Of a DNA stretch of 64,000 bases, positions 16,202 to 24,746 are shown piece by piece. Both the position numbers and the translations under genes were made by a program. The notes under the pieces are model-generated. The model worked only from the letters and a program-made list of their open reading frames with translations. It was not told the DNA's origin and made no database searches. This stretch comes from Devosia salina (GTDB lineage Bacteria > Pseudomonadota > Alphaproteobacteria > Rhizobiales > Devosiaceae), in the NCBI RefSeq assembly GCF_019504385.1, contig NZ_CP080590.1, positions 2,770,001 through 2,834,000 of the forward strand. Reading direction: 5' to 3'. Numbering within the stretch: position 1 is the stretch's first letter; each line of letters starts with the position of its first letter.

Positions 16202-19200
16202 TTACAACCTCCTATTTATTTCGCGGCGAAGGCAAGGAGTCTTTGCGGCCTGAAGAACTTCTTTGGGGACGACTGTCGCGATAAGCGGCGACACTTTGCC
16301 AGCCTTTTGTATGGTTGCCGAGATACAGGCGCCCAAGCTGAAGTCGTCGCTTGTCTCCATCGCGATCGCATTGGCTTCGATACCGGTATCCGCTGGAACA
16401 TCGGTAATACCCTTAATCAGGCGCATGAGGTGTATGGCGCCAATTTCCGCCTTCTCCGGTTCATGTGGGTGGACACGGTACAGTGCCGGTTGTTTTCCAA
16501 TCGGTGCCATCGACGCCGGGCGGTATTCGCCTAGGGACATAGCGCTCTCGAAGATACGGCGACGGAAGCTCTCCTCTTCCTCCCGACGCTCCTCCACGGT
16601 GCCAAGCGATTCCTCAATCTGATCATGGGGACGTGGAGCATGAGGCGGCACTGTCGCAATCAATTGTTCGCCCTTGTTGACCTGACCATGCGGAAGCTTC
16701 AGAGCCTTGGCCCACTTAACAAAGGTCCGTTCGTCGGCAAAGTCATCGAAATGGATCGGGACGTGAGCCAGCTTTTGTTCTCCAGCATCCGTGGCGTAGC
16801 CGATCCAGCGGTAGCTCTTCAGCAAGTGAGGCGACAGCTTGTCGATGTCCTTCTGAGCCGCCCCTACCGTGTATTGATCTGGCGCCAGCTTGGCGATCAT
16901 GTCTGCGCAGAGGATTCCGTCGCAGCGCCGAGCGATATCGAGCAGACCGAAGCCAGTTTCCATATCCGCATACGACCGAATGTCATCTAACACCACGTCG
17001 TCCGGCATCGCTTCGCCGATTAGGTATACCGCCGCTGGATCGTCGCGGTAGACGCCGCGCAACCGACCGACACGCTGCCGGATGGCTTCCTCACGTGCCT
17101 GCTCCTGGACCGCGCGAGCGTAGGTCCCAGCATGTGCCTGGTGCTGCGTAATGAGGTGTCGCCCGTCACGCATGCGGGTCTTGCGGCCGACTTTGCGGGG
17201 CTGCAGGGGGTTGTCTTGTAGGTCTTTACCCGTCCCCAAATAGTCGATCGGCATCTCGGGCTCGGGAAGGTCATATGTGAGTGCAGCGACAAGGCCATCC
17301 ACCGTTGTGATGGGGAGTTCGGTCCGCCCAAGGCTGATGGCGGCGACGTGGCTTTTGGCGAAATCCAGGCCTGCCGTCGCGCCGTCGTGCATGAAGTCAG
17401 CATTCGCAGGCGGCACCCACTCGGCGCAAATTATCTGACGAACGGGCTTCGTTGTCGCGATGATAACCCGGCCGATCGAATGTGCGGCACAGATCGCCGT
17501 GATCATACGCCGGATCGCCAGGAGCGCCTTCGCGGTCTCCAGCTCGTCCTGCCCCGCGCGACCCAGCAATTTGGTGACTGCCATCGAACGATCTGGAAAC
17601 GCGATCGCCCTCAGGTTCGGATCGTTTTCGCATTCGAAGACTTTGATCTCGCGACCACCGAAGACCCGCTCGAGGATCAGCCTGTTGCCGGATGCGTCGA
17701 GCAACAGCACAGGGACTTCTGCCCAATTAGGCTCGGTGCGCCAGGACAGCCGGACAACGGGTTCCGCATCGTCGTGTCGGATAAACTGGATGCGAGTGTC
17801 ACGGCGCGGCTCACGACCGGAAAGCTCATCGAGAACGATTGTTTCAAGCCGCTCAAGCACCAGCGACCACAACCTGTGCTCGGCCTTAACGTGGTTGGAT
17901 TTGGGCTGCGCGATCAGATCAAGGAAGTCGTGATCAGCCATTCCAGGCCTGACGGTCTGGCCATTTTGAATCGCCGAACTGCAAACCCTCATCGCGTCTC
18001 GTACGAGCTCCAGGCAGTTTATCGGACGCTTGTCGCGGATATGCAGGGCTGGATCCTTACCGCTTTCGAGCGCCTTGATGACCAAATCAGCAACTTCCCC
18101 ACGACGCTCGACAAGCTCGTGTGGGTTCACCCCAGCTTCCTTCTCAGCCTTCGTCTGAGAAGGATTTGGACGAGTTCCACGGAGAGCTGCTATCGGGAAG
18201 ACGTTGGTGTGCGCGAGCATGTCCCAGATCGCTTCGTCGATGATGACGCCGCGCACCGTCTTGAGCTCTTCGGGAATGGTCAGCGTCAGGAACGCGCGTG
18301 CCATGAAAACCACGTGCGCGTTCGCGATTTCCGCTCGCTGCTTGATCGCCTCGCAGGTTGAATAGTGGACGCAGAAGCTGTCCTCGCGCTCACCGTCCTG
18401 GTTCTTGATGGTTGACTTGCACATGCCGCTGGAGCCGATGTCCGCGTCGATCAACATTTGCATCCGCTCGGGGAATGCGCAGCCTGCGGCCTTCTTGCCC
18501 CGGTACACCATAGTCCTGACCGGACTGCCTTCGGCAAGACCGCGTAGACGCTCAATTTCCTTGTCTACCTCACCTTCAAACACCACACCACGCTCGGCCG
18601 CAGCGGATTCGAGCTCGGCATCGGACATCTCCGGGTCGAGGCCCATAGCGAGCGCTCGGTCGCGGATTTCCGAGATGTTGTTGTATGTAGGCATGAGGAA
18701 GAGCAACGGTCCACGACGCTGGTCGAGCGGCAGGCTGCCGTCGGCGATGGCATCTGGGTCGCGGAGAATTCTCTTGAGAGTATGATCCGTCTTACCGGCG
18801 CCGGTCGGAGCTTTGACGAGGTAGACCGCGCCGTTCTTCCGCTGCAGGCGTATGTCATCGAAAAAGTGGTCAAGCCCCGACCTGATAGTGCCTGCGACCA
18901 TGGCATGGATCGAGCTACGATCAGATTTGAGCGCCCAGGCCTGCTTGTAATCCTCCGATGCCTTGGTGAAGCCGAGGCTGATCAGTTTTCGACCAGCCGG
19001 GAGCCAAGCAAAAGTTTCGTCGCTGCCGCAGATCTTGTTCTTGCCCTTAGAAATTTGCTTCGAAAGCTCGTCCGTCGGCAAGACAGTGGTCTCGCGAACG
19101 ATCGGCGACAGCGTCCCAGCCGCGACCTGAGCGGCAAACCGGCTTACCTTCTCCGACACGTCGCTGCGGATGTGAGCCTCACTCCACTTGCCGGTAGTCC

Positions 19201-20230
19201 GCATCGTCCGGAGCGCTTCATCGAAGATGGCCTTCTTGAGCTTCGCGATGCCTCGCTCGTCGATGCAGGCGCTCGGATTCGATCGGACCGTACGCATGGC
19301 GATCGAGAAAATGTACTTTTCGCGGCCACCTTCGACGAAGCCATCGGCATCTTCAACCCAGGCACCGCCGGCACTTCGCACGCGCGGCAGATCGATGCCG
19401 TCGGCGTCGACATAGTCGAACGTGACATCGGCGCCGCCGGCGTTTCGGTGGAAGGCGCGGACCGCTTCGACAGCGTCGAGAAACGCCTGGAGCTGATCGG
19501 GTGTAATAAGGGGCGCCGCCTCCGGCCCAACATGCCACGGCAGATCAGCGCGCCATTTAAGCATGTCGCCGGTTTCGTGGTGCGGACCATAGACGGTCAT
19601 CATCTTGCCGCTGGTCTGCAGCTCGATCATGTGGTCGGAGCGCGTCTGGCCGTCGGCTTCCATCAGATAATAGACGGCGCTCCGTGGCAGCTCGGCGGCT
19701 TCCATCCTGTAGAACAAAGCCATCTTCGGGCGTTTTCCGACGCGGCGGAACGGAGAGAGACCAAGGATTTCCTCGGCTATCTCCTGGATCTGCAAGGAAA
19801 GATCGAAATCGGTGATGTCGAGATCTAGGCAGATCGTGTTGCCAGAGACCTCACCGAGAAGGATGGCGGCATTGGCCGTCGGCGCCAGAGTGCACCAGCG
19901 ATCGGTGACTTCCTGGGTCGGCGGCGTAGTCTGGTATTGCTTCCACTTGATACGCTCACCGGCGATGATGGATGGCAGCCGGCGGCCGTCACGGTCCTGC
20001 GGTAGGACAGCCCAGCCGAGCTTCCGCATGCGCGATGCGACGACGCCAAAGTACAGCTGACCGGGGGTGGTCAACCATTCCGTGCCACGGCGGGACGTGC
20101 CAGTGGTGTCGATGGGGAAGGACGACGCAAGGGCATCGTCGAGGGCGTCGGTCATATCTAATCCGTCGTATCGTGATCGGCCGCCTCTGTCGGGCTGCTC
20201 GTCTAGTGATGGTGGTGTCCTGGTACGCAT
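16202..20230 (-). CDS. primase-polymerase/helicase replication protein
   Basis: 1342 residues. Residues about 55-260 look like a Prim-Pol (bifunctional primase/polymerase) domain: CLDLDITD gives the acidic DxD, followed by KRPKMALFYR and HMIELQTSGKMMTVYGPHHE. A superfamily 1/2-type helicase follows: Walker A KAPTGAGKT at 473-481, Walker B-like VIIDEAIWD near 665, and motif VI-like RQRVGRLRG near 1051. Four cysteines at about 584, 604, 620 and 626 lie between Walker A and B. Such fusions replicate plasmids, phages and satellites. The start may be 20230 or ATG 20155 (MTDALDD), which has a slightly better upstream site. Iteron-like repeats lie just upstream. Confidence 0.8.
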   Translation of the reverse strand: MRTRTPPSLDEQPDRGGRSRYDGLDMTDALDDALASSFPIDTTGTSRRGTEWLTTPGQLYFGVVASRMRKLGWAVLPQDRDGRRLPSIIAGERIKWKQYQTTPPTQEVTDRWCTLAPTANAAILLGEVSGNTICLDLDITDFDLSLQIQEIAEEILGLSPFRRVGKRPKMALFYRMEAAELPRSAVYYLMEADGQTRSDHMIELQTSGKMMTVYGPHHETGDMLKWRADLPWHVGPEAAPLITPDQLQAFLDAVEAVRAFHRNAGGADVTFDYVDADGIDLPRVRSAGGAWVEDADGFVEGGREKYIFSIAMRTVRSNPSACIDERGIAKLKKAIFDEALRTMRTTGKWSEAHIRSDVSEKVSRFAAQVAAGTLSPIVRETTVLPTDELSKQISKGKNKICGSDETFAWLPAGRKLISLGFTKASEDYKQAWALKSDRSSIHAMVAGTIRSGLDHFFDDIRLQRKNGAVYLVKAPTGAGKTDHTLKRILRDPDAIADGSLPLDQRRGPLLFLMPTYNNISEIRDRALAMGLDPEMSDAELESAAAERGVVFEGEVDKEIERLRGLAEGSPVRTMVYRGKKAAGCAFPERMQMLIDADIGSSGMCKSTIKNQDGEREDSFCVHYSTCEAIKQRAEIANAHVVFMARAFLTLTIPEELKTVRGVIIDEAIWDMLAHTNVFPIAALRGTRPNPSQTKAEKEAGVNPHELVERRGEVADLVIKALESGKDPALHIRDKRPINCLELVRDAMRVCSSAIQNGQTVRPGMADHDFLDLIAQPKSNHVKAEHRLWSLVLERLETIVLDELSGREPRRDTRIQFIRHDDAEPVVRLSWRTEPNWAEVPVLLLDASGNRLILERVFGGREIKVFECENDPNLRAIAFPDRSMAVTKLLGRAGQDELETAKALLAIRRMITAICAAHSIGRVIIATTKPVRQIICAEWVPPANADFMHDGATAGLDFAKSHVAAISLGRTELPITTVDGLVAALTYDLPEPEMPIDYLGTGKDLQDNPLQPRKVGRKTRMRDGRHLITQHQAHAGTYARAVQEQAREEAIRQRVGRLRGVYRDDPAAVYLIGEAMPDDVVLDDIRSYADMETGFGLLDIARRCDGILCADMIAKLAPDQYTVGAAQKDIDKLSPHLLKSYRWIGYATDAGEQKLAHVPIHFDDFADERTFVKWAKALKLPHGQVNKGEQLIATVPPHAPRPHDQIEESLGTVEERREEEESFRRRIFESAMSLGEYRPASMAPIGKQPALYRVHPHEPEKAEIGAIHLMRLIKGITDVPADTGIEANAIAMETSDDFSLGACISATIQKAGKVSPLIATVVPKEVLQAAKTPCLRREINRRL

Positions 20231-20275
20231 GGATCAAGCGGATTCGACACCAACCCCTAAATAAAGATGCCATCC

Positions 20276-20370
20276 CGAAGTGAGTGGCCGTTCACTTCGG
20301 AAGTGAAAGCCCGCTCACTTCGGCGGCGTGTCAACATTGGCCCCATCAGGCTGGCGTGGTGTCAACATTG
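20276..20370. repeat. iteron-like repeats, putative replication origin or operator
   Basis: The region upstream of the primase-helicase holds CGAAGTGA (20276-20283), TCACTTCGGAAGTGA (20292-20306) and TCACTTCGG (20315-20323), that is four half-sites making two inverted pairs. Next are two direct copies of GTGTCAACATTG at 20328 and 20359, 31 bp apart, followed by an A/T-rich run with seven T (20373 onward). Repeats plus an A/T-rich segment beside a replication gene suggest an origin; autoregulatory operators are the alternative. Confidence 0.6.
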
Positions 20371-20594
20371 AATTTTTTTCGATTTCTGCACACGAGTTAC
20401 TTGACTGAAGAAACGGCCAACACGACGCTTGGATTACAGACTTAATCCTTCGACGATATCACTACGCGAAAACACCCCCCAAGGGGGTAACGTATAGCGA
20501 AGGTCGTGTCGCGAACTCCCCCAAAAAAGGGCAAGTTCGCAACAGGATCGTGGCGCCAACTATCCATCAAAGGTAGTTCACGACAGTACCTTGA

Positions 20595-20726
20595 TCGCTG
20601 CGGTACGGCGCCGGTTTCCTTTCCGGCCGCTCCTTGCAGGGCATCACCTACGATGATCGTCTGGGCGAGATCAGTCGCGTCCGGGTCGCGATGCTGGATG
20701 CCGACGAAATGGCGATCGCAGCATGA
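20595..20726 (+). CDS. possible small ORF, start unclear
   Basis: This frame reads GRSLQGITYDDRLGEISRVR then VAMLDADEMAIAA and stops at TGA 20724-20726, overlapping the next ATG as ATGA. The composition is protein-like and the overlap is typical of this island's genes, but no ATG or GTG start with a ribosome site is present between the previous in-frame stop (20592) and the conserved-looking part. TTG 20634 is possible. It may be a truncated gene. Confidence 0.35.
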   Translation, partial: SLRYGAGFLSGRSLQGITYDDRLGEISRVRVAMLDADEMAIAA

Positions 20727-21102
20727 CCCCATCCATCTACTCCGCTCGCGCCCCACCGCGCTCTACGACAGCGCCGCCGACATACACGGGTACGCGGTTC
20801 TGCTCTCCGCCGGCTATAGCATCGTCGATCCCAACCTACCGCTGCACCAGCTGGGATATCGCGCCAGCGGAATGGCCTGGTTCCTAAGCCTGATCGAGGA
20901 CGAGGCCGACGCGCTGGCTTACATGACTTATCCTGATGGCTCAGTCGGCGCCGGTGTCGCGCGTGAAATCCTGGAAGCCCATCTGCACGGTCTGCCCGTC
21001 TTCCGTATCGTCGATCGCGAGCTCGTTCCCGAGACAGAGATGCCCTCACGCATCCTTTCAATCGCACAGACCAGGGCCGAGAACGCGAGGCTGGCGGCAT
21101 GA
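20723..21102 (+). pseudogene. island hypothetical gene, probably frameshifted
   Basis: ATG 20723, in an ATGA overlap, opens MTPSIYSARAP in one frame. The protein-like sequence continues in a different frame from about 20752: PTALYDSAADIHGYAVLLSA, then LPLHQLGYRASGMAWFLSLI and YMTYPDGSVGAGVAREILEA to the stop at 21102. Joining them needs loss or gain of a base in GCGCCCCACCGCG (about 20748-20760). The joined product of about 125 residues recalls small nucleoside-deoxyribosyltransferase-like proteins, but that is only impression. Alternatively translation starts upstream in the second frame. Confidence 0.5.
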
Positions 21103-21302
21103 GTGAGCGTCGGAAATCCGGCCGCCCGGCCGGTCATCATATACCGAGCACTTGGGACGCCCGCGTCCGCATGACCCCTACGGCCGACCAGGTCGCCAGG
21201 CTGGCGAGCACCCACGGCCTGGAAGTTTGCATCGAGCGCTGGTCCTGGGTGACGCCGTCACATCTCTATCTACTCGGCCGGCAGGGAGCCCGCGCAGCAT
21301 GA
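21099..21302 (+). CDS. small basic hypothetical protein
   Basis: 67 residues (MSERRKSGRPAGHHIPSTWD). It overlaps the previous gene (ATGA at 21099-21102) and the next (ATGA at 21299-21302), which supports translation as part of a compact operon. The N-terminus is Arg/Lys-rich; the rest (TPTADQVARLASTHGLEVCI) looks like a small alpha/beta or helix-turn fold. No function recognised. Confidence 0.55.
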   Translation: MSERRKSGRPAGHHIPSTWDARVRMTPTADQVARLASTHGLEVCIERWSWVTPSHLYLLGRQGARAA

Positions 21303-21780
21303 GCATGCCCCGCCTAATTGGCATCTGTGGAAATCCAGGCGCCGGCAAATCGGAAGTGCAGCGTATCCTGCGCGCCCCCCACGGGTACGAAGCCGCCGAC
21401 GATGGCTGGCCGCTGCGCGATTTCGCGATCAGGCATTTCGGGTTGACTATGGAGGACGTGTCCACGCAGTTCGGCAAAGCCCGCTGGACCTCAGTGACTG
21501 GCGCCAGAATTCAAAACCGCGACATCCTGGGGCGCATTGGGAATGCGCTGGAAAGTGCCTTCGGAGACCATATTTTGCCTTGGCTCGCGGTCCAGAGCCT
21601 TGATCCGGATGCGCGGTATTCCTTCGGCAGCGTCCGCCGTGACCAAGGAAAAGTCTACAAATCCTTGGGCGGAGCCTGGTCGACGTGTGGATCGACAATG
21701 ACGCGGGCCTGCGGGAGCTGAAGGAAAAGGTCCTGGATGCTTTGGTAGAACTCAGGGGACCTCTGGTGGCGGCGGCTTAG
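21299..21780 (+). pseudogene. P-loop (deoxy)nucleoside monophosphate kinase-like, broken
   Basis: The first frame starts MSMPRLIGICGNPGAGKSEV with a clean P-loop (GNPGAGKS), then DGWPLRDFAIRHFGLT and YSFGSVRRDQGKVYKSLGG, resembling phage deoxynucleoside monophosphate kinases. After about 21672 that frame turns to nonsense (AWSTCGS) and stops at 21721. A second frame resumes protein-like sequence at 21673: SLVDVWIDNDAGLRELKEKV to a stop at 21778-21780. In related kinases several tens of residues separate these parts, so an internal deletion with frameshift is the best explanation (inference). Confidence 0.6.
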
Positions 21781-21946
21781 GCCCTGGTGCATCGACGCCA
21801 TTGTCTGCAGCGACTTCCAGCAGCTCCGCCTCGTCATCGAGCTCCATCATCTCGATGGCTTCGCGCGTCGTGATGCGCCCATTGCTCCACGCTTCTAAGA
21901 TAGCGCGGACTGTCACTAGGCCTTCGTGGTCAGTGTCTGGTGCCAT
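21752..21946 (-). CDS. small acidic hypothetical protein
   Basis: 64 residues from ATG 21946 (MAPDTDHEGLVTVRAILEAW). Predicted helical: EAIEMMELDDEAELLEVAAD with a Pro-rich tail (PKPPPPEVP). It overlaps the end of the upstream gene at 21930 by 17 bp and its 3' end overlaps the kinase remnant on the other strand. No family recognised. Confidence 0.5.
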   Translation of the reverse strand: MAPDTDHEGLVTVRAILEAWSNGRITTREAIEMMELDDEAELLEVAADNGVDAPGPKPPPPEVP

Positions 21947-22145
21947 GGAAGAAGGCCTCCCATTTCTCGGCATCGGCATCGCCATAGACGATTTCGACGT
22001 CGTCGATATAAGCCCACCGCAGCATCTGCCCGTCGATGTAAACCGCATCCATACCCGAAGGGTCGACGGCATAGACCTTGTTGCCGGTCTCGATCGACTG
22101 TTGCCTGGCGAGCTCGGCGACGACGGCGTTGTCGTGCAAGTCCAT
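21930..22145 (-). CDS. small hypothetical protein
   Basis: 71 residues (MDLHDNAVVAELARQQSIET). The middle part GNKVYAVDPSGMDAVYIDGQ and ending VEIVYGDADAEKWEAFFHG look like a compact beta-rich domain with no signal or membrane segment. It follows the metallophosphoesterase gene by 2 bp on the same strand and is likely co-transcribed. Function unknown. Confidence 0.55.
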   Translation of the reverse strand: MDLHDNAVVAELARQQSIETGNKVYAVDPSGMDAVYIDGQMLRWAYIDDVEIVYGDADAEKWEAFFHGTRH

Positions 22146-22147
22146 GG

Positions 22148-22918
22148 TCAGATCTCCAATACTAGCTGAGGATTGAAGCCGGGATTCTCAAATCGGCGGC
22201 CGTCGCGACTGGTGACTGCGTAGCCCCTGGGATTGCAGACGATCCTCGTCGCGCCAACGTTATAGTTGCGGCTCGAATGCACGTGCCCGTGGATCCAGAC
22301 CGCAGGCTCATATCGCTCGATGATCGCGGTCAGGTCGCTCGCGTAGCTCGCATCATCTGCCGTCAACATTGGCGACCTGAGGGACTTCGGGTGCGGTGCA
22401 TGATGCGTGACCACGATCGTCGAGCCGTCGAAAGGATCAGCGAGGTCCATCTCGATAAGCTCACGATGGAGCTTATGAAAATGATCCAGATGCCGCGGAG
22501 ACAGGCGTCTCTGGCCGATGTCGATATTGACGAAATCCGGCATATTCTGACGCGCCCAGACCCGCGCGGCGTCGACGTCTCCGGCGATAGCGTAGTCAGT
22601 CCACAACGTCAGACCGATGATCCGCACTCCAGCAATTTCAATGCTGCGGCGCCCGATATGCAGGAGCTCGACGCCCGCATCGCGATACAACTCCTCTGCA
22701 TCATCGTCGATGTCGTGGCCATAAAAATCGTGATTCCCGAGGACGTAGATGACCGGCAGTCCTCTCGGGACGGCTTGCTCCCGCAGCCATCGAGACGAGC
22801 GATCGTGCCCGTCAGCGACGTCGCCTGCGATGACGATGCAGTCGACACCGGCGGATGTCGGTGGCAGCTCGTAGGGAGCAGCGTCGACGTGCAGATCGCT
22901 CATGACCCAGGCTCTCAT
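22148..22918 (-). CDS. metallophosphoesterase
   Basis: 256 residues, calcineurin-like phosphoesterase fold. All metal-binding motifs are present: MSDLHVD, IVIAGDVADG, VLGNHDFYG, VVTHHAPHP and WIHGHVHSS. Such enzymes hydrolyse phosphodiesters or phosphomonoesters with two metal ions; the substrate cannot be told. It overlaps the upstream gene by 4 bases (ATGA). It is among the best preserved genes of the island. The 11-mer GTCAACATTGG of the island's upstream repeats also occurs inside it (22362). Confidence 0.85.
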   Translation of the reverse strand: MRAWVMSDLHVDAAPYELPPTSAGVDCIVIAGDVADGHDRSSRWLREQAVPRGLPVIYVLGNHDFYGHDIDDDAEELYRDAGVELLHIGRRSIEIAGVRIIGLTLWTDYAIAGDVDAARVWARQNMPDFVNIDIGQRRLSPRHLDHFHKLHRELIEMDLADPFDGSTIVVTHHAPHPKSLRSPMLTADDASYASDLTAIIERYEPAVWIHGHVHSSRNYNVGATRIVCNPRGYAVTSRDGRRFENPGFNPQLVLEI

Positions 22919-23331
22919 CTCAAGCCCCGCTGCTCGTCGACCCAGCCGCTAATTACGTCCCACCAATCGTCTCCGAGCGAGAGAGCGTTGACGTCGTGGA
23001 TCGTCATGCCGCCCCGCATCTGCGCAATGACCTCAGACCAGTTACGGCGATCCAAAAGACGCGCCGCAGCCATCATTTCTTCATGCGTTGGATGGTCGGA
23101 CAGGACATCCTCCGCAGCGGCGATGCCAATCTGCGCTAGCGCATCGAGGATTGACGGCAGCCAGTCTTTGCCGCTGCCGACGGCTAGGAGCGCACGGATG
23201 GACTGGTGTGACGGATCACGTAGAGCGTCGCGAGCCTGATCCCTCACTGATGGATCCCTAGACTCGACCATTCCTGCCGCCACGCCCCACATGGCTCGCG
23301 CGATGCTGCGTTCCCTTTCCTGGATCACCAT
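22915..23331 (-). CDS. hypothetical protein, helical
   Basis: 138 residues from ATG 23331 (MVIQERERSIARAMWGVAAG), which lies 2 bases after the stop of the upstream AAA+ fragment. The sequence is almost all helical with a repeat-like pattern (DQARDALRDPSHQSIRALLA, LDALAQIGIAAAEDVLSD) suggestive of HEAT-like or helical-bundle architecture. No catalytic motif. The longer frame upstream of 23331 is a shadow of the AAA+ gene. Function unknown. Confidence 0.6.
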   Translation of the reverse strand: MVIQERERSIARAMWGVAAGMVESRDPSVRDQARDALRDPSHQSIRALLAVGSGKDWLPSILDALAQIGIAAAEDVLSDHPTHEEMMAAARLLDRRNWSEVIAQMRGGMTIHDVNALSLGDDWWDVISGWVDEQRGLR

Positions 23332-23333
23332 TT

Positions 23334-23852
23334 TCAGCACCTCGCCAGGATCTGGTCGCGACCGTCGATAATGGTCGTCACGATCCGAGTGAGCTGACGT
23401 ATCGAACCGCCCGGCCACACCTGCTTGACCAGGTCAATTTCGTCTTCGGCGAGGTCACCGAAAAAGCGGCTGTCGACGCCCCGCTCGCGGGCGATGCGAT
23501 CGACGATTTGTCGCGTCAGGGCGCCCAGGTGCTGCCACGTCGGCTCAGGCATGGTCAGGATGCGGAAACGATCTCGCAGCGGCGCCGGCACGCGATCGAG
23601 GTCGTTGGCGGTCGCGAAGTGCGTAACTGCGCTCAGGTCCACCTCGACTTCGAGTGCCAGGTCTCGATATCGGCGAGCCTGATCGATCTCGAGCATAGGC
23701 AACATCGCGTCGAGGACATTGCCGTTATGCCGGCTCTCGCCCGACTTTTCGATTTCGTCCCAAATGATCGCGACGGATGCCAACCCCGTTCGCTTGATCA
23801 GCTGGAGGGGCACGCTCTCCCGCACCGTTGACCATTGCGCCGACGTTCCCAT
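23334..23852 (-). pseudogene. AAA+ ATPase, C-terminal part without P-loop
   Basis: This frame begins MGTSAQWSTVRESVPLQLIK and carries the downstream half of a Lon-like AAA+ module: Walker B VAIIWDEIEKS, sensor 1 THFATANDLD, arginine-finger region PAPLRDRFRIL, and a helical lid WPGGSIRQLTRIVTTIIDGR. No Walker A exists in it or in the frame upstream (23798-24628). The two frames overlap by 55 bp in different phase. Together they look like one gene that lost the segment with its P-loop. Alternatively a separate protein starts at ATG 23852, but it could not bind ATP normally. Confidence 0.6.
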
Positions 23853-24628
23853 TGCCGAGCTATGACCGGGACAACGATGACCCCGTGAGCGTCGTCATCG
23901 TCTTCTTTGACGTCGCCGAAAATCGCATCGAGCGATGCAGTGGTCTCAAGTTCCCAATCGTCGTCCGAAGCAGCAGGCGGTCGCCTCACTAGAGATGCCA
24001 GCCCCTTGCCATCGCTGTGGATTAGCGCGAGATCGCCAATCACGGGGGCAAAATTGCCGAGAACCCGGAAGCCAAATTTCAGGTTCTTAGCAGCATCTCC
24101 AGCCTCGTAGTGACCGTCACCACTCGTAGTGCTCACGCCTATGGCGAAGGCGATCGCGTAGATGACGTCCAGGTCGCTGGCTCTCCCCCGCGCGCGCCGC
24201 TTAACCGCCTGCAGCATGACGCGCCCAGTCGCCTCACCCTCGCCCAAAAGGGCGATAAGAACATCAACGCGCTCGGCGAGTTGCAAGTCGTGATAGCAAT
24301 AGTCTGCCGATTGCAGCGCAGCAGCACGCAGGGCGACCAGATTCTCCACGTCGGCTGTGACCTTTGCGTTTTCCGACGCGATGAAAAGCTCGTCAGCCAG
24401 CAAAATGTTATCCGACCGACGCTGGCGCCAGAAATCGACGTACGCCATAGCGTCAGCCTGCACGCTGTCACCCCGCGGCGGGTATCCGCAAACGAGCTCG
24501 TCAGTGGTAGGCAACGCGCCGTCGTGGATTTCGGTAATGCGACGCTCGCGGACTTTGAGAGCGTCCAACGTGTCTGCATTTGGGGATGCGGAATCGCTCC
24601 GCCTGCCAGTCGAGCTGGTCATGATCAC
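23798..24628 (-). pseudogene. AAA+ ATPase, N-terminal part
   Basis: 276 codons. The part to about residue 255 is protein-like: ALKVRERRITEIHDGALPTT, VDFWRQRRSDNILLADELFI, ERVDVLIALLGEGEATGRVM, GFRVLGNFAPVIGDLALIHS, then a Glu/Asp-rich linker (FGDVKEDDDDAHG). After VIVVPVIA it turns to Arg-rich nonsense and stops. The adjoining frame continues an AAA+ domain. I read it as the N-terminal domain of the same ATPase, separated by a deletion and frameshift near 23850-23875. The N-terminal domain itself has no recognised function. Confidence 0.5.
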
Positions 24629-24746
24629 GCCTCTTAAGATCAGCGATACGCAGACGCCTGAAGCGTGAGCGCAACTTTGGGAGCGTCCGTCTACATGCCG
24701 GACAGGCTCATGTCGAGGTCAGACCGGTAGAGGAGTTAACGGGGTG

